Origin: Agromyces sp. Marseille-P2726
Lineage (GTDB): Bacteria; Actinomycetota; Actinomycetes; Actinomycetales; Microbacteriaceae
Assembly: GCF_902809835.1 (NCBI RefSeq)
Contig: NZ_CADDWM010000002.1
Span: 39,973-103,972 of the forward strand
Direction: 5' to 3'
DNA: 64,000 bases
Made by a program: the position numbers and the translations under genes
Part shown: positions 1-9,039 of the stretch, in pieces
Layout of the letters: each line of letters begins with the position of its first letter
Position numbering within the stretch: the first letter of the stretch is position 1
The notes under the pieces: model-generated
What the model was told of the DNA's origin: nothing
Seen by the model: only the letters and a program-made list of their open reading frames with translations
Database searches by the model: none

Positions 1-65
1 TCTCGGCGAGCACGCGGGCGGCTGAGGCATCCGACCGGCACAGCGTCCCTCGCTACGCTGGCCAG

Positions 66-1397
66 ATGTCCTTCGATCCCCGCAGCTTCCCGGTCGACTC
101 ACGAACCTCCGCCGACCTCGCGGCGCAGGGACTCGAGTACCGACTGGTGGACGCCTCCGACGACGCGGCCATCGACGGATGGATCGAGGCCGACTTCCGC
201 GGCTTCCACCACGCGCGGCCCACCGCCGTCGAACGCGACCACGACCGCCGGGTGCTCGGGGACCGCCGGGTGCAGGGCGTCTACGACCCGGGTCTGGCCG
301 AACCGAACGTTCCGGTCGCGACGGTCTCGTCGTGGCCGACCGGACTCAGCGTCCCCGGGGCCGGAAGCGTCGACGCCTGGGCGGTGAGCTCGGTCACGGT
401 CTCGCCGACGCATCGGCGTCGGGGCATCGCCCGCGCGCTCATGCTCGGCGAACTCGCCAACGCGCGCCACGCCGGTGCCGCCGTGGCGATGCTCACCGTC
501 ACCGAGGCGACGATCTACGGTCGATACGGCTATGCGCCCGCGGCGCAGGCGGCGACCCTGCACGTCGATCGCCGCCGGGTGCGCTGGATCGGCCCGGACA
601 CCCCGGGCCGCGTGCAGTTCGTCGACGCGGCGGCCCTGCGCAAGGCCGCACCCGCGATCGCCCGACGGGCGGTCGCGCGCACTCCCGGTGAGGTCGATCG
701 ATGGCCCGGACTCCTCGACCGCATGCTCGGCCTCTTCGACCCCGAGAGCGAGCGGTCGCGGGCGATCCGCGTCGTGCGCTACGACGACGAGCACGGCCGA
801 CCGCAGGGGTTCGCCACCTACCGCATCCGGCGGGAGCCGAACGAGCCCGGCATCCTCGAGTTCGACTCGCTCGCCGCGGCCACCGACGACGCCGAGCGCG
901 CCCTCTGGCGCTTCCTCGTCGAACAGGACTTCGTCACGGGCGTGCGCGGACTGCTCCGCTCGGTCGACGAGCCGCTGCACTGGCTCATCGACGACCCCCG
1001 TGCCATCACCCTCTCGAACGTCGTCGACCACCTGTGGCTTCGTGTGCTCGACCCGGTCGCCGCGCTGTCGGCACGCATCTACGGCGCGGCCGGCACCCTC
1101 CGCCTCGAGGTGCACGATGACCTCGGGCACGCCGAGTGCACTGTCGACCTGGTCGTCGACGATCGCGGCCGTCCCGAGGTGACGCTCGTCGACGGCGCAC
1201 GCGCCGGGGCATCCGCTCGCTCGACGCCGCGGCTGCGACTCGGCGTGCAGGAGCTGGCGGCGATCTACCTCGGTGGTGTCCGGCCGTCGGTGCTCGGTCG
1301 CGCCGGGCGGATCCGCGAGCTCCGGCCGAGATCGCTCGATCTCGCGGATCGGATGTTCCACGCGCAGCGCACGCCGCAGCTCAGCATCTGGTTCTGA
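66..1397 (+). CDS. Eis-like GNAT N-acetyltransferase
   Basis: 443 aa, predicted cytoplasmic acetyl-CoA-dependent N-acetyltransferase of the Eis family; the acceptor cannot be told from sequence (relatives acetylate aminoglycosides or lysines). An N-terminal GNAT fold spans about residues 25-165, with the acetyl-CoA loop SPTHRRRGIARAL at 113-125 and the segment IYGRYGYAPA at 150-159 carrying the tyrosines expected at the active site. A second GNAT-like part and an SCP2-like C-terminal domain follow. The protein ends in SIWF; Eis enzymes use a C-terminal Phe carboxylate, so the end looks intact. TACGCT sits 6 nt before the ATG and no SD is seen, so translation is probably leaderless. It stands alone on the plus strand. 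Confidence 0.88.
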   Translation: MSFDPRSFPVDSRTSADLAAQGLEYRLVDASDDAAIDGWIEADFRGFHHARPTAVERDHDRRVLGDRRVQGVYDPGLAEPNVPVATVSSWPTGLSVPGAGSVDAWAVSSVTVSPTHRRRGIARALMLGELANARHAGAAVAMLTVTEATIYGRYGYAPAAQAATLHVDRRRVRWIGPDTPGRVQFVDAAALRKAAPAIARRAVARTPGEVDRWPGLLDRMLGLFDPESERSRAIRVVRYDDEHGRPQGFATYRIRREPNEPGILEFDSLAAATDDAERALWRFLVEQDFVTGVRGLLRSVDEPLHWLIDDPRAITLSNVVDHLWLRVLDPVAALSARIYGAAGTLRLEVHDDLGHAECTVDLVVDDRGRPEVTLVDGARAGASARSTPRLRLGVQELAAIYLGGVRPSVLGRAGRIRELRPRSLDLADRMFHAQRTPQLSIWF

Positions 1398-1451
1398 TCC
1401 CGTTCGCTCCCGGCTCGGAGGGGTTCGCCACGCTCCAGTCCGGGGGAGGAT

Positions 1452-1469
1452 CGAGAGAGCGCTCTATCG
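1452..1469. promoter_or_regulatory. LacI-type palindromic operator candidate
   Basis: An 18-bp palindrome with one mismatched pair: CGA-N-AGAGCGCTCT-N-TCG, centred on CG as in LacI/GalR-family operators. It lies in the 246-bp gap before the sugar ABC transporter genes, about 175 bp upstream of the lipoprotein start. The same gap has an AT-richer stretch (about 1515-1570, with TTATGA and TTTGTTTGCG) that is the best place for the promoter. No LacI-type regulator is encoded in this window. Confidence 0.4.
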
Positions 1470-1643
1470 TTGCCGCGCCTGTTCGCGGCGATGTCCTGCC
1501 CAGGAGCGACCGGGTGGTTACGCAAGTGTTATGAACCATTTGTTTGCGCAGACCACATTTGGGTTCATCATGGGCTGTGCCGGAGTCATTGCCGACGACG
1601 GCGACCGTGAGGGGTCGACCTCACCAACAGAATGGGGAGCACG

Positions 1644-2714
1644 ATGAAGCGATCTTCATTGGTGTCTGCCGCGGCGTTCGCCGGAATCTCCGCGCTACTG
1701 CTGGCAGGCTGTTCGAGCGGCGGTGGCGGCGGCGGCGATGCGACCGGCGAGGCCGACGCGGCCGCGGCCCGTGCGTGTGTCATCCTTCCCGACGCGGCGT
1801 CCTCGCCGCGCTGGGAGAACAACGACCGTCCGTACCTGCAGGACGGGCTCGAGGCGGCCGGGTTCGAAACCGACATCCAGAACGCCCAGGGCGACACGAA
1901 CAAGTACGCGACCATCGCCGACCAGCAGCTGAGCAAGGGCTGCGGCGTGATGCTGCTCGTCGACTACAACGGCGCAGGCGCCGCGGTGGCCGAGAAGGCC
2001 AAGGCCGAGGGCATTCCCGTCATCGCCTACGACCGTCCGATCGAGGGCGCCGACTACTACGTGTCGTTCGACAACCTCGAGGTCGGGCGGCTCGAGGGCC
2101 AGTCGATCGTCGAGGGCCTCGAGGCAGCCGGAAAGGACCCCGCGACCGCGGTCGTCGTGTACATGGGCGGTGACCCGGCCGACGGCAACGCGAAGATGTT
2201 CCACGACGGCGCCGTCGAGGTCATGGAGGCAGCGGGCATCAAGCCGGCCGCCGAGCCCCCGGGTGTGTGGGACGGCGAGAAGTCGGCCACGAACTTCGAG
2301 CAGGCGCTCACGTCGCTCGGCGGACAGGTCGACGCGGTCTGGGTCGCGAACGACACGAACGCGGCCGGCGTCATCACGATCCTCGACAAGAACGGCCTGG
2401 TCGTTCCGGTCTCGGGTCAGGATGCCTCGATCGCGGGCCTGCAGAACGTGCTGCTCGGCAAGCAGACCGCCACCGTGTACAAGCCCATCAAGCTGGAGGC
2501 GGACGCCGCAGTCGAGCTCGCGATCGCGCTGCTCGAGGGCGAGACGCCCGAGGCCGATCAGGAGCTCGAGGACGGCACGCCGTACATCGCCGTGACGCCC
2601 CAGCTCGTCGGGCCCGAAGAGGTCGTCGAGGTCGTCGACGCCGGCGACGCCGACCCCGCCGAGCTGTGCCAGGGCGAGGTCCAGGCCAAGTGCGCCGAGT
2701 TCGGCATCCAATAG
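1644..2714 (+). CDS. Sugar ABC transporter substrate-binding lipoprotein (XylF-like)
   Basis: 356 aa periplasmic-binding-protein type I (Peripla_BP_4) lipoprotein that should capture a monosaccharide outside the membrane and hand it to the permease encoded downstream. The signal peptide ends in lipobox LLAGC with Cys23, followed by a Gly-rich linker. The body (CVILPDAASSPRWENNDRPY, then IPVIAYDRPI and a C-terminal VYKPIKLEA stretch) resembles XylF-type xylose binders, but the sugar is inference. The ATG at 1644 was chosen over one at 1632 because GGGGAG lies just upstream and the signal peptide then begins with MKRSS. A 129-bp gap with GC-rich inverted sequences (about 2725-2785) separates it from the ATPase gene and could lower downstream expression. 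Confidence 0.88.
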   Translation: MKRSSLVSAAAFAGISALLLAGCSSGGGGGGDATGEADAAAARACVILPDAASSPRWENNDRPYLQDGLEAAGFETDIQNAQGDTNKYATIADQQLSKGCGVMLLVDYNGAGAAVAEKAKAEGIPVIAYDRPIEGADYYVSFDNLEVGRLEGQSIVEGLEAAGKDPATAVVVYMGGDPADGNAKMFHDGAVEVMEAAGIKPAAEPPGVWDGEKSATNFEQALTSLGGQVDAVWVANDTNAAGVITILDKNGLVVPVSGQDASIAGLQNVLLGKQTATVYKPIKLEADAAVELAIALLEGETPEADQELEDGTPYIAVTPQLVGPEEVVEVVDAGDADPAELCQGEVQAKCAEFGIQ

Positions 2715-2843
2715 TCGAACCATCCACGGGGCCCCGGGCCCGGCGGCGTGTCCGTCGGGATCCGGGGCCTCGGTCCCCTGCTCCCGTGCGCGGCTGCCGA
2801 GTGCCACACTGAGAGCCAGACAGCGTCGTCGAAAGGAACCGGC

Positions 2844-3635
2844 ATGGACACGGTCATGGATACGACCATCGATACAGGAACCCGAGCCCGGCCGATCATC
2901 GAACTCGAGGGAGTCGTCAAGAGCTTCGGCCCGGTCAGCGTGCTGAAAGGCGTCGCCCTCGAAGCTTATCCGGGTCGGGTCACTGCCCTCGTCGGCGACA
3001 ACGGCGCCGGCAAGTCGACCCTCATCAAGGGGCTCGCAGGCGTCCAGCCGTATGACGGCGGCGTCGTGCGCTTCGACGGCGAACCGGTCACCCTGCACAC
3101 TCCCCGTGACGCCTCGCGGCTCGGCATCGAGGTGGTGTACCAGGACCTCGCCCTCTGCGACAACCTCGACATCGTGCAGAACATGTTCCTCGGCCGCGAG
3201 GAGACGGGGTTCGGCACCTTCGACGAGGGACGCATGGAGCGCGAGGCATCCGACACCCTCCGATCCCTGTCGGTGCGCACGGTGAAGTCGGTACGCCAGA
3301 AGGTGGCGAGCCTCTCGGGCGGACAGCGGCAGACGGTCGCGATCGCGCGCGCGGTGCTCAAGAAGGCGCGGGTCGTCATCCTCGACGAGCCGACCGCCGC
3401 CCTCGGCGTGGCGCAGACCGAACAGGTCCTGCACCTCGTGACCCGCCTCGCCGAGCAGGGCGTCGCGGTCATCCTGATCAGCCACAACCTGGTCGACGTG
3501 TTCGAGGTGGCCGACCACATCAACGTGCTCTACCTGGGCCAGATGGTCGCCTCCCTCGACGCGAAGCAGACCACGCGCGACGACGTGGTCGGCTACATCA
3601 CCGGCGCCAAGACCCAGCAGGGGATGAACGCATGA
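2844..3635 (+). CDS. Sugar ABC transporter ATP-binding protein (XylG-like, single domain)
   Basis: 263 aa cytoplasmic ATPase energising the sugar importer. Walker A GDNGAGKST is at 51-59, the signature LSGGQRQ begins near 157, Walker B VVILDEP is near 177-183, and the switch His is in ILISHN near 214. Many CUT2 sugar importers use a double-length ATPase of about 500 aa; this one has a single nucleotide-binding domain, as in other actinobacterial XylFGH-type systems, so it must act as a homodimer. Start: GAAAGGA precedes ATG 2844 by 6 nt. Its stop overlaps the permease start in an ATGA, indicating translational coupling. Confidence 0.9.
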   Translation: MDTVMDTTIDTGTRARPIIELEGVVKSFGPVSVLKGVALEAYPGRVTALVGDNGAGKSTLIKGLAGVQPYDGGVVRFDGEPVTLHTPRDASRLGIEVVYQDLALCDNLDIVQNMFLGREETGFGTFDEGRMEREASDTLRSLSVRTVKSVRQKVASLSGGQRQTVAIARAVLKKARVVILDEPTAALGVAQTEQVLHLVTRLAEQGVAVILISHNLVDVFEVADHINVLYLGQMVASLDAKQTTRDDVVGYITGAKTQQGMNA

Positions 3636-4924
3636 ACGTGAACCCGACACCTCCCGGCACGATCGCGCCCGACACCTCGGCCACCGACGTCGCACCCGAC
3701 CTCATCGGCAGCGGCCAGGAGGGCACCGTCGGCGACCAGATGCGTGCCTACTTCCAGCGGCTGCGCAGCGGCGACATGGGGGCGCTCCCCGCGGTCGGCG
3801 GGTTCGTCGTGCTGACGATCCTGTTCAGCTTCCTCAGCCCGTTCTTCCTCACCGAGCGCAACTTCGCCAACCTCCTCACCCAGGCGGCCACGCTCGTCAT
3901 GCTCGGCATGGCGCTCGTGTTCGTGCTGCTGCTCGGCGAGATCGACCTGTCGGCGGGCGTCACGAGCGGCATGACGATGGCGCTGTTCATCGTGCTCGTG
4001 AACGTGCACGCCGTGCCGTGGCCGCTCGCCCTCGCGATCGCCTTCGCCGCCGGCATCCTCACCGGAACGTTCATCGGGTTCTTCGTCGCAAGGGTCGGCA
4101 TCCCGTCGTTCGTGGTCACCCTGGGCCTGTTCCTGGGGTACCAGGGCGTCACGCTCATGATCATCGGCGCCGGCGGCCTCTACCGGGTGCAGATCCCCGA
4201 GATCACCGCCATCCAGAACCAGAACCTGCCGGTCTGGGCGGGCTGGGCGATGCTCGCGGTGGTCATCGCGGTCTCGGCCGCGACCTCGTTCTGGGATCGC
4301 GCGCGCCGAAGCCGTGCGGGCGTGCCCAACCGGACGATCGCCCTCGTGTGGATCAAGCTCGCGGTCATCGCCGTCATCGGTGGCGCCGCCGTCGCCATCC
4401 TCAGCCGCAACCGCGGCCAATCGGTCGGCGTCGTCGAGGGCGTGCCGATCGTGGTGCCGATCGTGCTGCTCATCCTCTGGATCGGCACGTTCGTGCTCGA
4501 CCGCACCAAGTTCGGGCGGTACCTCTACGCCATCGGCGGCAACGCCGAGGCCGCGCGCCGGTCGGGCGTCAAGGTCATGCTCATCCGCTGGAGCGCCTTC
4601 ATCGTCTGTTCGACACTCGCCGTGGTCTCGGGACTCTTCTCGATCAGCAAGGTCGGCTCCGTCGATGCGGCGGCCGGTCGCGAGATCGTGCTGTCGGGCG
4701 TGGCCGCCGCCGTGGTCGGCGGCGTGAGCCTCTTCGGCGGTCGCGGCCGCCTGCTGCACGCGGCCATCGGTGCCCTGGTGATCGCGGTGATCACGAACGG
4801 ACTCGGCCTGCTGAACCTGCCCGCGGGCGTCAACCTCGTGGTCACGGGCGGCGTGCTCATCCTCGCCGCGACCGTCGACGCGGTCTCGCGGGTGCGCGCC
4901 GGCGGCTCCATCATGCGGACCTGA
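3632..4924 (+). CDS. Sugar ABC transporter permease (XylH-like)
   Basis: 430 aa integral membrane permease of the BPD_transp_2 (CUT2) family, forming the sugar channel with the two preceding products. About 50 polar N-terminal residues precede some ten hydrophobic segments; the conserved region with LLLGEIDLSAG in the first third and GGRGRLLHAAIGALVIAVI near the C-terminus is typical of xylose/ribose permeases. The length is somewhat above RbsC (about 320 aa) and close to XylH (about 390 aa). It overlaps the ATPase gene by 4 nt (ATGA). The 107 bp after its stop, before the convergent AI-2E gene, contain no obvious strong terminator. Confidence 0.9.
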   Translation: MNVNPTPPGTIAPDTSATDVAPDLIGSGQEGTVGDQMRAYFQRLRSGDMGALPAVGGFVVLTILFSFLSPFFLTERNFANLLTQAATLVMLGMALVFVLLLGEIDLSAGVTSGMTMALFIVLVNVHAVPWPLALAIAFAAGILTGTFIGFFVARVGIPSFVVTLGLFLGYQGVTLMIIGAGGLYRVQIPEITAIQNQNLPVWAGWAMLAVVIAVSAATSFWDRARRSRAGVPNRTIALVWIKLAVIAVIGGAAVAILSRNRGQSVGVVEGVPIVVPIVLLILWIGTFVLDRTKFGRYLYAIGGNAEAARRSGVKVMLIRWSAFIVCSTLAVVSGLFSISKVGSVDAAAGREIVLSGVAAAVVGGVSLFGGRGRLLHAAIGALVIAVITNGLGLLNLPAGVNLVVTGGVLILAATVDAVSRVRAGGSIMRT

Positions 4925-5031
4925 AGCCCGATGCGATGACGGACGTCGCGGTCGCGCCTCGCGGCATCCGTCGATCCCCTCGGCGGCTCCGACACCGCGG
5001 CGTTCTTCGGCAGCAGTGGCGAGTCGCGCGA

Positions 5032-6162
5032 TTACATCGCGTCCTGCCTCGGGAACACGACCTTCTCGATGATGATGATGAGCGACGCCGCCACGGGGAT
5101 CGCGACGAGCGCCCCGAGCACGCCGCCCAGCGTCCCGCCGGCGACCGCGGCGATGACGACCAGGGCGCCCGGCACCGCCACCGCACGGTTCATGATCCGC
5201 GGGCTCAGCACGTAGGCCTCGACCTGCATGTAGATCAGGTAGTAGATGGCCGCCGCGAGGCCCGTCGCCGGCGACGCCGCAAGCGAGACGAGCGAGATGA
5301 TGACCGCGCCTGTCAGGGTTCCGACGAGCGGCACGAGCGAGAACAGGAACGCGATGAATGCGAGCAGGATCGGGGCCGGCGCGCCGATGATCGAGAGGTA
5401 GATGAGGCTCAGCACTCCGTTGATGGCGCCGAGGCTGACCTGGCCGATGACGTAGCGGCCGACCGACCCGGTGATCTCTTCGGACACCGCTCGGTACGAG
5501 GAGCGCGAGGTGGCGGGCACGAACCGGGCCGCGTAGCGCTTCATCGAGTCGAGCGAGGCCAGGAAGTACAGCGTGAGGATCAGCACGATGACGGCACCGG
5601 TGAGGCCACCGGCGATGCCGGCACCGACGGCGAGGATGCCGCCGCCGAGGGCGCCCAGGTTCGCCGGGTCGGCGAGCCACTCCCCCGCGGAGTCGATCGC
5701 GTCCTGGATGGTCGTTCCCGAGCCGCTCAGCGCGTTGAGCCAGGCGACGAAGTCGCTGTTCCGCACGTTCTCGACGATCGAGTCCCAGTCCTCGACGATG
5801 ATCGTGGTCTGCTCGATGACGATGGGGACGATCGTGGCGATGAGGCCGACGAAGATGCCGATCACCACGATGAAGACGACGAGGATCGCGACCCAGCGAT
5901 GCATCCCCCGGCTCTGCAGCCAGCTCACCACGGGGTCGAGGCCGAGCGCGAGGAACAGCGCGAGCGCCACGTAGAGGATGACCGTGCCCAGCTGCCCGAC
6001 GATCCCACCGAGCAGCACGGCCAGCAGCACCCCGAGCGCTCCGACGAATCCGATCCGGAACGCCCGGATGCGCAGCTCGGGTGCTTCGTTGTGCGCGCTT
6101 GCGGTGACCTCGGCCGCAGGCGGCGGCGCCTCGAGCTCCAGTGGTCGCTTGCGTCTCCACAT
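5032..6162 (-). CDS. AI-2E family transporter-like membrane protein (copy 1)
   Basis: 376 aa polytopic protein of the AI-2E transporter family (PF01594, TqsA/PerM-like). The substrate is not known: family members have been linked to autoinducer-2 export, Na+/H+ exchange or other solutes. Paired helices occur at the N-terminus (IGFVGALGVLLAVLLGGIVG) and in the C-terminal half, and the typical motif SLVPLVGTLTGAVI is present. Start: ATG at 6162 follows TAGCGT by 7 nt, a leaderless arrangement; the frame stays open further upstream, but that extension is Arg/Ala-rich and unlike the family. A second family member lies at 18222-19487. Confidence 0.85.
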   Translation of the reverse strand: MWRRKRPLELEAPPPAAEVTASAHNEAPELRIRAFRIGFVGALGVLLAVLLGGIVGQLGTVILYVALALFLALGLDPVVSWLQSRGMHRWVAILVVFIVVIGIFVGLIATIVPIVIEQTTIIVEDWDSIVENVRNSDFVAWLNALSGSGTTIQDAIDSAGEWLADPANLGALGGGILAVGAGIAGGLTGAVIVLILTLYFLASLDSMKRYAARFVPATSRSSYRAVSEEITGSVGRYVIGQVSLGAINGVLSLIYLSIIGAPAPILLAFIAFLFSLVPLVGTLTGAVIISLVSLAASPATGLAAAIYYLIYMQVEAYVLSPRIMNRAVAVPGALVVIAAVAGGTLGGVLGALVAIPVAASLIIIIEKVVFPRQDAM

Positions 6163-6238
6163 GGTTGCGACGCTACGCGCTCGAGCCATCGCCGCCGCGC
6201 GCCGCGCCGAAACCTCCTCGAGCGCGGTCGAGTCGGCG

Positions 6239-7276
6239 TCAGAAGGGGATGACACCGACGGCGGTTCCGACGACGAGGCTGACCGCGACGAGGGCACCTC
6301 CGGCGAGCGCACTCGCCACCGTCGCCGAGCCCGCGCGCGAGCCGACGCGACGCGACGCAGCCGCACGCGGTGCACGACGACGCGTGACCTCGTGCTTGCC
6401 GCGGCCGGTCATGATCATGCTGCGGATGATGTCGCGAAGCGTCGCCGCCACGTCGTGCGCCGTGGGCCGCTCGGCCGGGTCGCTCGCCGTCATGGCCTCG
6501 AGCAGGATCTTCCACTCGTCGGACAGCTCTTCGGGGATGCTCGGCGGGCGATGCAGGCGGGCGAGGGCGGCCTCGATGGCGCTGCCCGCGTACTCGCGCT
6601 CTCCGCGCAGCGCCTCGAGCAGCACGAGACCGAGCGAGTAGATGTCGCTCGGCGTGCCGACCTCCTCGCCGCGGGCCTGCTCGGGCGAGATGTAGGCCGC
6701 GGTGCCCATGATGACGCCGTTGCTCGTCAGCCGGGAGCCGTCGATGAACTGGGCGACCCCGAAGTCGGCCAGCTTCGCCATGAGCGTGTACCCGAGCGTC
6801 GGGACCTCGGCGATGAGGATGTTCTCGGGCTTGACGTCGCGGTGCACGATGGACCGCCCGTGCACGTAGCTCAGCGCATCGGCCATCTGGGCGCCGAGGT
6901 CGGCCACCTGCCGCGGCTTCAGCGGGCCTCGCGCGATCCGGTGGGCGAGCGAGCGGCCCTCGACGTACTCCATCACCACATAGCGGCGGGGGTTGCCCTC
7001 GTGCAGCAGCGTGCCGGCGTCGTGGAGCCCGACGAGCCCGGGGTGGTTGAGCTGGCTGAGCATCCGGATCTCGCGTTCACGGCGCTGCAGGTCGGCGACG
7101 GTGTCGTCGTCGGTGCGGAACACCTTCACCGCGACGTCGCGTCCGAGTTCGGTGTCGCGCGCGCGGTAGACGTCGGCCATCCCCCCGGAGCCGATATGCT
7201 CGCGGAAGTCGTAACGTTGTCGGCGGTCGGACACGGGTATGGCCGAGGCCGTCTCCGCCGGGCTGTGGTCGATCAT
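6239..7276 (-). CDS. Serine/threonine protein kinase, membrane-anchored
   Basis: 345 aa PknB-type Ser/Thr kinase. The kinase domain covers about residues 20-280: glycine loop GSGGMADVY, Lys in DVAVKVF, catalytic HRDVKPENI, DFGVAQF, and SPEQARG in the activation/substrate segment. A basic linker ([16 protein letters not shown]) leads to one C-terminal membrane helix (VASALAGGALVAVSLVVGTA), and the protein ends right after it, so there is no extracellular sensor domain such as PASTA. ATG 7276 has AGGAG 6 nt upstream; the ATG at 7282 abuts AGGAG directly and is less likely. It is transcribed away from the lipase-maturation-like gene and toward the AI-2E gene. Targets are unknown. Confidence 0.9.
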   Translation of the reverse strand: MIDHSPAETASAIPVSDRRQRYDFREHIGSGGMADVYRARDTELGRDVAVKVFRTDDDTVADLQRREREIRMLSQLNHPGLVGLHDAGTLLHEGNPRRYVVMEYVEGRSLAHRIARGPLKPRQVADLGAQMADALSYVHGRSIVHRDVKPENILIAEVPTLGYTLMAKLADFGVAQFIDGSRLTSNGVIMGTAAYISPEQARGEEVGTPSDIYSLGLVLLEALRGEREYAGSAIEAALARLHRPPSIPEELSDEWKILLEAMTASDPAERPTAHDVAATLRDIIRSMIMTGRGKHEVTRRRAPRAAASRRVGSRAGSATVASALAGGALVAVSLVVGTAVGVIPF

Positions 7277-7403
7277 GGTCATCTCCTGATGTGCCGCACG
7301 TCTCGGGTTGTGGCGTACTCCGCATCGACTGACTCATGCGTGTTGCCAGCGTAACGAGGCCCTCCGCCGCCGAACGGGGGGTTGTGCTCAGCCCGCCGAT
7401 CAC

Positions 7404-8855
7404 CTAGGCACGCTCTGGCAGGGCCGCCGGACCGATGACCTCGCCCTCCAGCGTGCGCGTCCACCGCGCCCCGCGGGTCTCGCGGAACTGCGCGCGAGTG
7501 GTGAACCGGTAGTGGTACGCCCGCGCCCGAACCCACCGGGGCGGCACCCCGTCGAACGGATCCCGCGCGAGCAGCGCCAGGGTCGCGGCATCCGCCTCGA
7601 GCAACCGCAGCAGGAACACCTCGAACCACGGCTCCCACATGCGCCCGAGCGGCAGGAACCACATCAGCCAGTCGAGCCGCAGGTGGTACGGCGCCCACTG
7701 GCGCGGCACCGCCCGCACATCGCCGGGCTTGCCCTTGAACTCGTACTCGCGCCAGTCCGCGTCGGCGTCGGGCCGCTCGGCGAGCGTGCCCTCGATGACG
7801 ATCTCGATGCGCCGCTTCGTGACGGTGCCGAACGCCCCGTATGCGTTGACGAGCATCCACCGGTTGAAGCTCGCGTTCATGAGCTGACGCCGAGAGAGCA
7901 GGTTCTTGATCGGCCACCAGCTGAGCACGAGCAGCAGGGCGGATGCCGCGAGCACGACGATCGCCCACCAGAGCGGCGTCGTGGCGGCATCCGTGCCCAG
8001 GTCGGAGGGAATCGCCGGGATCGCCCAGTGCCACGCCGAGTCCGAGATGGCGGATGTCGCGAGCACCACCGTGATCCAGTTGAGCCACGCGAAGTTGCCG
8101 GTGACGATGAGCCACAGCTGGGTGAGGATCACGATGACGGCGGCCGCCGAGCCGACCGGGCCCGGCACGAACAGGAAGAACGGCACGACGAGCTGGGCGA
8201 AGTGGTTGCCGAGCACCTCACCGCGGTGGAACCACTTCGGCAGCAGGTGCGCCTGCCGGCTCATCGGGTTCGGCATGGGCTGCGTCTCGTGGTGGTACAT
8301 GAGCGCCGTGAGGTCGCGCCACTCGCGGCCGCCGCGGATCTTGATCATGCCGGCGCCGAACTCGAGGCGGAACACGAGCCACCAGATGGCGACGAGGATC
8401 GTGATGGGCGGCGGCTGGTCGTTCGACCCGAGGAACGCCACCGTGAAGAGCGCCTCGCACAGCAGCATCTCCCAGCCGAACCCGTAGAACGTCTGCCCGA
8501 CGTTCACGATCGAGAGGTAGCCGATCCAGAGCGCGAGGAACACCAGCATCGGCACCCACGGCGGCCCCAGCTGGGGCAGGCCGATCACGACGGATGCCGC
8601 GAGCACGAGCCCGGCGATCGCGAGCGCGACGAGGCGCCGATCGGTGTACCCCCACCGGAACACGCTCGGACCGCGCAACCGGGACGCCCGGCGGAGCAGC
8701 TCGGGCACCGGCAGGAGCCCGCGCTCGCCGAGGAGCGGACGGAACTGGTTCAGCGTCGACAGGAACGCGACGAACGCGAGCGCGCCCACCCCGCGTTGCA
8801 GTATCTGGCGGGCGATCTCGTAGTCGTGCGCGTCGAACCAGCCGACCCAGTCCAC
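7404..8855 (-). CDS. Lipase maturation factor family membrane protein
   Basis: 483 aa polytopic membrane protein related to the vertebrate lipase maturation factor (LMF1) family; the bacterial role is unknown. The N-terminal part (IARQILQRGVGALAFVAFL and LLGERGLLPV) and the central block (WLVFRLEFGAGMIKIRGG, then MYHHETQPMPNP) are characteristic. Several hydrophobic helices are followed by a soluble C-terminal domain (about 300-480). GTG at 8855 follows TAGCGT by 6 nt, so it is probably leaderless. A REP-like repeat block lies upstream (8881-9031). Confidence 0.85.
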   Translation of the reverse strand: MDWVGWFDAHDYEIARQILQRGVGALAFVAFLSTLNQFRPLLGERGLLPVPELLRRASRLRGPSVFRWGYTDRRLVALAIAGLVLAASVVIGLPQLGPPWVPMLVFLALWIGYLSIVNVGQTFYGFGWEMLLCEALFTVAFLGSNDQPPPITILVAIWWLVFRLEFGAGMIKIRGGREWRDLTALMYHHETQPMPNPMSRQAHLLPKWFHRGEVLGNHFAQLVVPFFLFVPGPVGSAAAVIVILTQLWLIVTGNFAWLNWITVVLATSAISDSAWHWAIPAIPSDLGTDAATTPLWWAIVVLAASALLLVLSWWPIKNLLSRRQLMNASFNRWMLVNAYGAFGTVTKRRIEIVIEGTLAERPDADADWREYEFKGKPGDVRAVPRQWAPYHLRLDWLMWFLPLGRMWEPWFEVFLLRLLEADAATLALLARDPFDGVPPRWVRARAYHYRFTTRAQFRETRGARWTRTLEGEVIGPAALPERA

Positions 8856-8880
8856 GTCTTCACGCTACGCCCGCGTCCAT

Positions 8881-9031
8881 CCGGTGGTCGAGCACCCGGC
8901 GGCCCGTCCGGTGGTCGAGCACCCGCTGAAGCAGGCCCGGTGGTCGAGTAGCCCGCGAAGCAGGCGTATCGAGACCCGGCACGCAGGCGTATCGAGACCC
9001 GCCGTCCCGCGCCGACACGACTCGACCACCG
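8881..9031. repeat. REP-like composite repeat (GGTGGTCGAG / GTATCGAGACCC)
   Basis: The 184-bp gap between two minus-strand genes is filled with copies of short repeats: GGTGGTCGAG three times (about 8882, 8910, 8938), GCAGGCGTATCGAGACCC twice (about 8962 and 8984), and an inverted CTCGACCACC near 9021. One full unit reads TGGTCGAGTAG...GTATCGAGACCC. A related unit is at 20292-20331. The dispersed, intergenic, self-complementary character fits a REP-type element; no transposase is nearby. Confidence 0.7.
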
Positions 9032-9039
9032 ATGCGTGC

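Noticed and set aside
1695..3695. Long minus-strand open frame opposite the ABC transporter genes
   Set aside because: Arg/Asp/His-rich shadow of the high-GC sugar transporter genes; those show clear domains, ribosome sites and overlaps.
3593..6160. 855-codon minus-strand open frame
   Set aside because: Shadow of the permease and the AI-2E gene frame; composition is Arg/Gly/Asp-rich with no domain.
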